Assembly: GCF_000003605.2 (NCBI RefSeq)
Contig: NW_003132874.1
Span: forward strand, 137,559 to 149,929
Reading direction: 5' to 3'
Origin: Saccoglossus kowalevskii
Lineage: Eukaryota > Hemichordata > Enteropneusta > Harrimaniidae
DNA length: 12,371 bases
This document shows positions 1-9,700 of the stretch, piece after piece. Below the pieces are notes generated by a model. It saw nothing but the letters and a program-made list of their open reading frames with translations, was not told the origin of the DNA and ran no database searches. Positions within the stretch are counted from its first letter, which is position 1, and each line of letters starts with the position of its first letter. The position numbers were made by a program, and so were the translations under genes.

Positions 1-530
1 ATGACCAACAGCCCAAAGGCAGAAAACAAATCGTGATATCGTCCGAATAACCATGTGCTATTTATTTTATCACATCGAACAGACATCTACTAAACGCAAA
101 TAAATCTAACCATACACCCGCTGTCCCACAAAATAACCACACTTATATTTGAAGTATGCAATATTTAACAGTAAATGCTATTTTCAGCCACGGATACTCT
201 TTTTAGTAACCGTGTTTCAGCAGTGTGAACCACTCAATTTATCAATTATAACATTTTTGAAATGAATTAGGAAATTCTCAAACCACTGGCTGGATAAAAA
301 TGTCAGAGTGCCGTGAAAGTAACTGAAATTACTATCTCACCAAAGTACAACACCTTCTATTCACAAGCCACACAGCTTTAGTTCGTTTTCGGTTAGTATC
401 GGCGTGGAACGCGTAGAAATGCTCACAGCGTAGAACACGCCGTAGCGACCCGACTGCGACGTTTCAGTTACTGCTTTTCCGTCCATTTTTGTTTCATATA
501 AAATACCCTAAACATCAAAACAAAGTATCT
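1..530. other. AT-rich upstream DNA, no gene seen
   Basis: No reading frame here has protein-like composition and no splice-bounded exon was found. The stretch is AT-rich with a slightly more CpG-bearing patch around 385-470. It could be intergenic, distal promoter, or part of a 5' intron of the downstream gene; nothing in the sequence decides this. Confidence 0.5.
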
Positions 531-534
531 TACT

Positions 535-843
535 TGAAGGGTGGTAGTCGTCGCGCCACGCATGCGCGAGATATATGGGTCTTATATAAACAAAGATGGC
601 GAGTTTGACTGTTGCACAGATCAACGAGTACAAACTGAGACATTTGGAAGCTTTTAATTAAATATTTTTTAGTTGAATGGAAGGTATCATCGGAGTCACA
701 GGCGACATTCAGTGCACGTCGCGCCCAAGTCAATCCTCATACTTGTGATTTCCATTTGAAGAGCGCATTGATTTGTGGGAAAATCTATGTTTATCAACAC
801 AAATGTCACACATGCGCAGCCCGACGACCACCGCGCTTTTATA
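535..843. mobile_element. Degenerate inverted-repeat (MITE-like) element
   Basis: The left arm (about 536-597) and the reverse complement of the right arm (about 783-841) share the run GGTGGT-n-GTCGTCG, then a CGCATG core, then ATAAACAnAGAT further in. The arms are imperfect, with small gaps, and enclose about 185 bases. Terminal inverted repeats around a short non-coding core are the hallmark of a non-autonomous DNA transposon. The arm sequence resembles that of the element at 2480-2646 (GTCGTC followed by CGCATGCG), suggesting one family. No clean target-site duplication is visible, so the ends are approximate. Inside, 596-661 is a short open frame starting in an AAAGATGGCG context. Confidence 0.5.
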
Positions 844-1387
844 TCCATTCTGGCACGTTCGCTGTCTATTTCGGATGCCTAAAGTTTCTTGAGAGCAGCC
901 CCGAAAACAACAGCGGTCGAGGCAGCACCAGCGCAGCGAACCACAATTTGTTATGCGCAGTAGTTTCAGTGACGTCATCCATGTGATATACCCATGTAAT
1001 ATCCACTCGGCGGGCAATATACCATGTAATAGCCATTTTTATTCAATGTCATGTGACCGAGTCTCAACCAATCCCAGCATGCGTAACAGCAGCGAGATGT
1101 GATAAAGCATTATAACATAGAACACTGTGCTAAACTGGCGTGTACAATAGAGCATTATGGGATATCGTGTAACAAAATAACATTAGGGTGATTGGTCGGA
1201 AAGCCTTGAATGATAGTCACTACTGCATACATTATAGGACATCGTGTTATAGTTGTCTGAACCACAGTGCATTGTAGATTTTAAAGCTATCATGCACGCA
1301 CCATAACAATATAGAGTAAGTCTAAAAAGTTCATGGCCTGAATAAACCGAACAAGTAATTTCGCTACTGGACTTTGCAATGTCAATG
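844..1387. other. Non-coding stretch with CRE-like octamer
   Basis: No supported gene. A perfect palindromic TGACGTCA (the CREB/ATF consensus) lies at 970-977, within a moderately CpG-bearing segment (about 895-1020). Just downstream the phrase CCATGTAATA occurs twice about 30 bases apart (about 990-1035). The forward and reverse open frames in 730-1017 are mutual shadows with no recognisable domain. The octamer alone does not prove promoter activity. Confidence 0.35.
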
Positions 1388-1527
1388 CATTGTCAGCGTG
1401 ACATTACCAGTAAAGGTAGGCGCCACAGGTGTTTTATGAACACGGCGCTTACTGGTATCTGTGGGCCACCGTAACAAAGTTACCCCACTATTAACATGAC
1501 CCAATAATGAGCACAACGCTGACAATG
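1388..1527. repeat. Nested inverted repeat, possible small MITE
   Basis: The outer arms are a perfect 12-base inverted pair: CATTGTCAGCGT at 1388-1399 and ACGCTGACAATG at 1516-1527. Nested inside is a second pair, TACCAGTAA at 1405-1413 with TTACTGGTA at 1449-1457, plus GCGCC at 1420-1424 facing GGCGC at 1444-1448. The inner part can fold into a hairpin. Total length is about 140 bases with no coding capacity. It fits a decayed miniature transposon, but no target-site duplication was identified. Confidence 0.4.
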
Positions 1528-2479
1528 TTCAAACTTTACTACAAATCAAATTTTACAAAATAAAAAAAAGTGAGGTCAGCGTCGTATATGTTGCGAAATA
1601 CCCAGCGTGATCTCATGGGTTTTCCCCCTTGTTGTACTCTAGTAACCCAGACTGTGTGGTATCCCATAATACCCAACAGCAAGCAAACACAATAGCACTA
1701 GCAAGTATACACGACTTCAGGTGCAGTTGTCGGTTCGTGTGCCGTGAAAAATCGTGCAAAAGGGGTCAAAAGGTCAGTGCACAATTCAGTATTGTTATTT
1801 TCATAGTGTTGTAGGTTTCGGGTGATTGTTTAATTGTTTTTACACGCTGAGATCTAACTACAATTGAGTTTTGAAAGACACGGAAGACAACTTCTATTAA
1901 AGAGCTGCACGCTCAGCTATTATGATATTTGTTGTTTCCTATAATGTTAAAATAAAGTCTCGTGACGCACAATACATCAAATTATTCTATACTAAACGTA
2001 ATTGAAATGTTTGTTACTTGTACACGGGATTCCTGTCCGTCGGATCATACGATTACTCACTAGTTAATTAGTTACTTATTTGTTTATATACGGGACACGT
2101 GACCTGACCCCGGACGAACCCGGATATTCAGTGCCAGCTACAAATAGTACATGTCCTGAATACATGTTGATAAAATTAGTAAGGTAAAAGTTGTTTACCT
2201 AAACAACCATTGTCTTCGTCCAGTCAAAAAATTAGGTCAAGTACGCCTGTTGTGGGCGCACTAATCCAGATTCTCATCGAGCGACAATAATGGATACATT
2301 GTGCCACAGATCAAAACTGTTGAGCTCAAACGCGATATTTGTTTTCGTCTAAATCTTTGTGTACATTTTTTTAATCAATTTACTTTTAAGTAAAAGTAAG
2401 CAAATCTTTTAATTCCGCGTAAATACTGTGAAAAAAATTCTCTCATATGATCTACTCGCCTTTCATGAAGCCGGAGGTA
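1528..2479. other. AT-rich non-coding stretch upstream of the gene
   Basis: No gene is supported. The 61-codon open frame at 1629-1814 has no recognisable composition or splice context. A CACGTG E-box occurs at 2096-2101 and an A/T palindromic stretch around 2060-2075. This could be proximal promoter or a first intron; no convincing TATA-initiator pair was found. Confidence 0.35.
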
Positions 2480-2646
2480 ATTTAAAGCGGGGGCGTCGTC
2501 ACCAGCGCATGCGTCAGATGGCCATAGCGTCTACAAACAAGCTTATACCCATGAGCCTTTACGTTTTAAGCGCGTGTTGTTACCGTCGCTTGGGACTCAA
2601 TGATTTTCGCGCGTGCGCAGGTGACGACCCCCCCCCCGCTTTAAAT
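2480..2646. mobile_element. TTAA-flanked MITE-like element
   Basis: The left arm at 2480-2503 (TTTAAAGCGGGGG then CGTCGTCACC) and the right arm at 2620-2646 are inverted copies, differing mainly by the length of the C/G homopolymer. Weaker symmetry continues inward through CGCATGCG-like sequence. Each arm ends in TTAA (2482-2485 and 2641-2644), the target-site duplication typical of piggyBac-type insertions, giving a unit of about 163 bp. There is no transposase. Its high GC against an AT-rich surround also marks it as inserted. The 105-codon open frame across it is incidental. Caveat: because TTAA is itself palindromic, it may be part of the inverted repeat rather than a duplication. Confidence 0.55.
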
Positions 2647-2834
2647 ATGTTTCGATCAAAGGTCGATTTTATTGATAAAACAACTGTAAACCATAGTTTC
2701 CTCGGCATTTATAATATTTTCAGCGCAATCTATCATTTGTCTTGATATATATGTGGTGTTTATATCAATATTGATTACAATTACTACAATATGATATTGT
2801 TATTTATTGCAAATTACTAATTTGAATAATATTT

Positions 2835-2960
2835 ATTTATTTTACAGATGATAGAAAACCATAGTTTACATACTAGAACTTCTATTGTTTCTGTATTCAA
2901 CGTGTATGTTATTATGTATAATGATTTGAAGCGTTATTCTGAATACATTGAACAATACAA
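2835..2960 (+). promoter_or_regulatory. Probable 3' splice acceptor and 5' UTR segment
   Basis: A pyrimidine-rich tract ending TTTTACAG at 2840-2847 precedes the first coding exon, so the UTR probably continues in an upstream exon, or this is a trans-splice acceptor in species that use one. From 2848 an ATG opens directly, out of frame with the main start. If the acceptor is used, this upstream frame runs across the first coding junction (2984 to 3559) and ends at TAG 3656-3658, giving 78 codons overlapping the main frame. In the main frame a TGA at 2949-2951 closes translation before ATG 2961. The exact 5' end cannot be set from sequence. Confidence 0.45.
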
Positions 2961-3709
2961 ATGGCCGAGGACAATCCTTACAAGGTAATTAGCAATAAGA
3001 CATATTTATTATGCTTGTTAAATGTTAAACTTGTTTGTTAAATGTATACTGCCAATATTTCACCATGGTAAGGTAATTTACTCGTCTGGGACTAAATGAC
3101 TAACCTGAATGACAAGCCTTAGCTTACACCAGGAATTATCAAAAATTATCAAAAATAATATTACTAAAAGTATTTCAAGTTCAGTAATTATAACATAGAC
3201 TTGTGTGTCTACCATTGACTGTAATTTGAATATGTATGGTTATCCCATCTTCCTTTTGTTGCTACATGATTATTACTGAGCCTAAGTGAGGCCATCAATA
3301 CAAACAATTGTCCTTCTGTTCATGGAAAAAGTCATAGTAGATACTACCTCGTTATAATGAAGTAATGCCTTCATAGTAACGAGTTATGGAATTTTATTGT
3401 TAAATTAAATGTGTATCATATTACCAGGTAGTATCTTATTATAATAAAATATATTTTTTTTATAAAACGAAGTTCAACGTCTCATTATTATGAGGTAAGA
3501 GAAAGATATATAAATACTATGGACTTATTTAGCACTTATCATTTATACTTGTTCACAGTGGGAAACCGGTGACAGTGACACTTCTAATTATCCATCGAGC
3601 TCTATCACGTCTGCTAGAAGTGACAGTGTCAGTATTCAAACTGATTATGATGACGTAGCTATCTCAACTGAGTCTGAATATACATCAAGTGATTCATCAA
3701 CATCATCAG
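2961..3709 (+). CDS. Coding exons 1-2: acidic Ser/Thr-rich leader (aa 1-58)
   Basis: The first coding exon is only 24 bases (2961-2984, eight codons, MAEDNPYK) and ends at GTAATT. The second (3559-3709) begins after TTCACAG and encodes a leader rich in Ser, Thr, Asp and Glu, with the tyrosines in TDYDDV and SEYTSS. It ends in a weaker GTTTGT donor in phase 1. The composition predicts disorder and possible acidophilic-kinase (CK2-like) phosphorylation; that is inference from composition only. The tiny first exon would be missed by most gene finders, but its phase 0 joins correctly and the in-frame TGA just upstream fixes the start. Confidence 0.72.
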
Positions 3710-6700
3710 GTTTGTATTCGCCAACTCATGTACATTCCCAGTTGACACAATTGTGTTTCAGGCTTTAGAAATGTAATTATGTTCACACTTCTTTGACAAA
3801 TTGTGTACTGTACTGGGAAAGTAAAATCAGCACCAAATTATTTACAAATGAGAACTAAAAATTAATTGATCATTCGTTCATTCACATTCATTAACATGTT
3901 CATTAGTATGATACTACTAAAACTGAATCTCCGTAGCTTCATAGTGTTTCAAGTAATGCGCTAATTAGCCATTTTATTTTTTTCCCTTAGACTATTGTGA
4001 CAAACTATCAGCTGATGAAAAATGCGAAGTATTCATCCTGATACCAGACGAGGAGCCAATTATTGACAGAATAATGAATGATGTTGTTAACCCGGTGGAG
4101 CGTGTGTCACGATACTGCTATCCAGGGCGTACATTCAAGCCAGCTAAGTCAATAAAAAAGTGTATACGCAATGCAATTGTGCATCACCGAACTATAATAT
4201 TGCCAATTACAGAGACGTTTAACACTACCTATCCAGATGGCTTCCTGATTGATGTTATTCGTAACAAATCACGGAGTAATTTCATTTGTATCAAGATGCA
4301 AGAGAACGTTACAATCCCATTACAATTCCAGGACAAAGTGAAACTGAATTTCACAGAAAAAGTCAATGACCTTTCAGTAGAGAAGAATAAATTTGATAGA
4401 TATTTGAAAAAAAGACTAAGTAAGTTAATTTCCACAATTAGTATACATACGTCAACCTATTGCCATGAGTCACACTATACCTGTTTCCTAAATATAAGGA
4501 AATGCTAATTTCAAATATGGAACGATTTGGTTGTATTTTTAAGATGACACATGTTTTTCATGTTCTCAGTGAGAAATGTCCGATTTTCACTTTCATACTA
4601 AGTTATAGCCTCCCACGCCAAGGGATTTGACCAGGGTGATGTATTATAAGGTTAATACGAGGATATCGCAAAGTATGTACACAGGCAGTCCGTGGTTTCA
4701 TCGACCTCGTATATGCGTTGGTTGATATTCCCGCTATACTTTCTTCATGTTCACTTTGCAGCATCATTTCAATAACTTGCATGTCACAGTAAAATGAATT
4801 AACAGAGTACCTACATTTTTACTAATTAACTTTATCTTATAGGTAAAACTATTTCACCGTCTGTGTCACCTATACTCGAGGCTCCACCACAAGAACACCA
4901 ACAACAACGACAATCAGAACAATCAGTATCACCGCCATCACGTTGTTCATCCATCACAGGGCCACAAATAATGCCAGATGTGGTAAAAGAATCAGGTAAA
5001 AGGTTTTGTCATCTGTTTCACAACTATATATTGTAATTTGTACCAGAAATCCCAGCCTCCTTCAAATTCCCTATTTAAAATACACCATCATTTTTTTTTG
5101 CAGAAACACTATATGATGAGGCGCACATGAAAAGCAGAGTACGTGATCATCCAATAGGAAATATATGTCACATTTTATTAAATAAACAGGATCCTAGTTT
5201 CAAAGGGGCAGAGTATTACGCGATCGAAAAAATGATACCCAGATATGAAGAGGAAAGGGCACTTGTTGAATTGTGTCAGTTTGCATGTACAGTATCTTCT
5301 AGAGTACAAACAGTGGCACTGATGTCCTTGGAGAATGTTCTGCGTCTCCACATACCAGCTGCAAACGAGCTTTACACACTGGAAAATAAAATAGGCTCTT
5401 CATTTGAAACATTTGAAAACAAAAAGCTGGGATCACAAGTTTACTGTAGTATATGGCGCAAAATAATGCTAGCTATTATTGATGAATCTGTTACGGTGGA
5501 TCAAGATAATAGCCAACTGTGTCGTGATTATGTTTCGAATATGTTTTCACAATCAGTTGTCCACACATTAAGAAATAATTATGTGAAACAAGTTGTATTA
5601 AAAGCACTAGAGCGGCACCGTCAGATTCAAGAAGGAAAAAACAAGAAATTTGTAATTTTTCGGCAACACTTGAGGAGAGTGTCTGACCTTCAAACGGTTT
5701 TCCTCACGATGGATAACATTATACAGCAAAGCAATGGGGGTGATATATCGTTTAGACAAAAAGAAGATGTTGTAGATGGCATACTAAGCTTAAAATGGTT
5801 TGAACAATTCCTTGCTTTGGAAAAACAAGCTTGTATGGTAAGAATGTTTTTTTTCCCTGTTATTGTTAATTTAAGTGATATTGGTATATTAACGAAATCC
5901 ACATGTTATGGAATAGTGTATTTCAGTGGAGTTCATTATACCTCAAGTTTAGAAAAGTTATTTTTTGTTTCAGATATCTACAACAAACGATGTCACCTGC
6001 AAAAAAACATTATTATGGATATTTCAAAGAGCATTATATAAAAAGAAAGATGAAACAAGCAGAAAGTACATAGTTCATATCATTGACCTTTCAATAGATC
6101 TAGCTCTTAAATGCAAAGATGGAGGTAAGTTAAATTTCAAATACTTTATAGGGCCTAGTCAATACGTTTTTCTTTGGTTAATTCACTGATACCAAAAATG
6201 TCAAATGCAAACTCAAAAATGTATTGTTTCTTTTACAAACCAGCGAATTTAACCTAGAAACAGTGTATGTTCTCCCTTCTACACCATGCCGTCGCCTACT
6301 TATATCACCATACATGATATGGAATGATATATAATTTAATACTATATGATCACTTTCAACATGCAAATCTGTCATCATAATTATTATAATTTCGTGTCCA
6401 CAGATTTTTGTAAACTTGTATTGGAAGGTTGTGACACTGATGAGCCTCAACTAATTGGTCTGGCTAATTTGTGGAACCTAAATATTGTTCAAAGAGACGA
6501 TGTTTATAAAGAGTATTTGATGAAAGTGTTTGAGTGTTTACTTTTCCACCACTCAGAAGAAATTAGAAAGACTGTAACTGAAAGATTGTTGCAGACAAAG
6601 AACACAGATGAACAATCAGACATTGTGGTTGCAGAAGCTCAACGAGTTATTCAGAATCGCATACTACATATTAATGCTCAACAAGTGCTTCGTAAAGCAA

Positions 6701-9700
6701 AGGGTGATGATCAGCTTCAAATATGTCCTGGAAATCCAAGGTTCTATACATGGAATGGATCGCTGAGAGACATACCAGTGAAAGTTAATACCTTAAAAAT
6801 GACTAAGGCATGTGACTTTGTAAATGGATTTACAGACACGGCTGGTCCAATTCGAAAAATGAATCAAGAGTTAGAAATATTGCTGGCTGTGACTCATCAT
6901 GAGAATATAACCAATCTTCTGGCATATCAGACTACACCTAGCCCATATTACATTATAACTGAAGGCTGGAAGGAAAATGCATTGGAATTTCTCACTCGAC
7001 AACAAAGAGAAGGTCGTCTCTTGAGTGTGAAAAACCTGGTAAACGCAATTCTCGCTCCTATGTTAACAGCTGTTTCATACTGCCATGAGAATCGCATAAT
7101 ATTACGTGACACTGTAAGCTGTAATTTTTACATCAAAGAAAGACCTGACGAATCACTGGGTGTCAAATACTTCAATTTTCGTCTTGCAAAGAAAATGCGA
7201 CAACGAAGCAGCTTTGGTACAGAAGACACACTCTATGAAGAACTTGATGATGGTGAAATTAAATGTGAGTTCGTACAAGTGACCTGTGATAGTTTCTGGG
7301 GGCGATATATTTGAATAATTGATTGAATAGACCCCAAATAATTCTCATTTGTTTTGTATTTGCTGAAGCATTTCATGGTCTGAAGGATTTTCTACAATAA
7401 GCTGTTGATAACCATACATGTTCTTAAAAGTAATTACATTATATATTGCTATATATTGCTAAGCTTTGATTTGAGGATAATTTTTGCTCTATTTTAATTC
7501 AGGTTCTCAGGATGATCCTGTACCATTGCGTTATTTGCCAATAGAGTCACTAGATGGTCACCTGTATTCAACAAGATCAGATTCGTGGGGATGTTCTTGC
7601 TTAGCATATGAAGTTTTGACCCATGGGTGTCAGCCCTACACAGAACTGTATGGCATTAGTTCGCATGATGTGATTGAACGAGTTAAAATGGGCTACAGGA
7701 TGCAGCAACCCACCTCAATTCCCGATCAACTATTTACATTCATAATGGGCGGATTTATTGCACGGCCCCGGTCGCGTCAGACAGTTCAAGATTTGAAAGC
7801 TAATCTCATTGACTGTGTTAATGAGCCATCAACAGGTATATGAAATGAATAAACAAATAATAACGTACTTTTCTAATGAGTTACAGCCTCTAGGTAAACT
7901 TGTTGTGATATCAGAATGCAGGCAATGTCATTCAAACATTCTTTGTAATTCGCTTGTCTAGAACATAGTTTATATCAATAAAACTATTTATCATTGAAGG
8001 TGGTTCATAGATCCAAATATGTTGCAAATGCTGTTTTTAACCCTCCTTAGTATCACAAGCAGCTTTGTTTCTTGGTACATGTACATGTAAATGTTTCTCT
8101 ATATTCAACATGTCGCACTTCTGTCCTTCATTGTCTCTGACCATATACACTACACTTGTTTTTTTCAGCTACAACTACTGCAATGATGCAGCCACATAAA
8201 CCTCCCAAACGAGACAAGGACCAACCCAAACAACCTGATAGAGTAAGTTACATTAGTTCGTTTGGATTTGATTGGATCAATGTACTTTACTATAACAGTC
8301 ATATTTAGCATATTTCTTATTGATTTCAATCAGGGAATTCCTAAAGATCAGCATGGTATAATCTCCACAATTTATCTCGAGGGAGATTCCCGAACTCAAT
8401 TTCCGTGTACTGATGATGAAATTCTAGCTAGTGATGATCCAAGTCCAGGAAGGAAGGTATTATTTTTCAGTCTGAATTATGATAATATTCAAGATGTTTA
8501 AAGGTTTTCTGCATGTCTGAAAGGTCCATGCTGAACATATATATGCATTTTGAGACTTTTAATGTACACATTTCACAGAATCCACATGTCATAGAAGAGT
8601 GCATTTCAGAGAAGTTCAATCGCAGTTCCGAAGATGAAGAGGCTATCATTGATTTGAACCATAAGAACATTGCTAAAGTGTATCGGACTGTTTTACAAGA
8701 AGATCGACCTATACAGGTAATTGATACAATTCGTGTTGTGCATTTTTGACAGTTAAAGTTATGTATGAATATGTGAAACAGTGACATGGAGAGTAGTTTT
8801 CTAATAAAAATTGTTTTTTTTTTATTCTTACAGCTGAGCGAAAAATGTGATGGCCCAAACTTGTTATACCACTGTAGAAAAAAAAGCTGTGAAATTGATG
8901 ACGTACTGAATTATTTACATGGTGTTGCTTCCGGTATGGAATATGCTCATTCACAAGAATGGGTTCATGGTTGTTTGAAAGCTAAGTTCATCTATGTGTG
9001 TGATGGCATTGCTAAAATTGGTCGATGGGGGAGAGCATTCCGACCAATTGTTAGAATGTACGAAGGAGGGGTTCATGAGGCAACACAGATCCACCATACA
9101 CCAAAAGATATTTTTAGATGGTAAGATAAACATTCACTACACCATTCCTACAAACCGCGCCCTCTAGTGACGTCAAAATGATGTATATAGATGAAAGTAA
9201 TTTTGTCACTAGAGGGCGCGAGGGGAATGGTGTCAGTACCTTTAAGTAGCGCCTAATAACAAAGTGCTTCTGTGGAGTAAAATGGTAACCCGGGGAAGGC
9301 ACTTTGTTGTTGGTAGGGCTGAGTCCACAGTTTAGTACTTTTCTCCTGATCTGTGGGAAACTGAAAAACCTGAACTTGTCTCTTTATTTAGTTCTAAGCC
9401 ATATTCAAGATGGATGTTCCTATATATCGGTAGATTAATCACATTTGTGTAATCACTTGTACGAAAATATGTCAAACAAGTGATTTTGATGTGTAACGGC
9501 GTTGTCTTATTTTATCTGCCAATATACCTGTTATATTGCTGAAATGTGTCGAAAATTCATGATGGTCAAATTAAAATCATTTCTTTTGTTATATGGTAAA
9601 GGTCATTAGAGTCAAACTCAAGGAATCCAAACACTATCTAAACATACATATCCAAATAGAGCAACTCACAAGTTTAAAAACACAAATCCAATGGCTGAAA

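Noticed and set aside
730-1017. 95-codon minus-strand frame with several Cys and His
   Set aside because: The Cys/His spacing does not fit a zinc finger I know, a + strand frame overlaps it, and part lies in an inverted-repeat arm.
2428-2745. 105-codon + strand open frame
   Set aside because: It begins with a non-ATG codon, runs straight across the TTAA-flanked inverted-repeat element including its poly-C tract, and has no domain or splice context.
5838-6041. Extension of the helical exon past 5837
   Set aside because: The in-frame readthrough is intron. GTAAGA at 5838 and the TTGTTTCAG acceptor ending at 5973 join in phase, and the next exon continues the protein.
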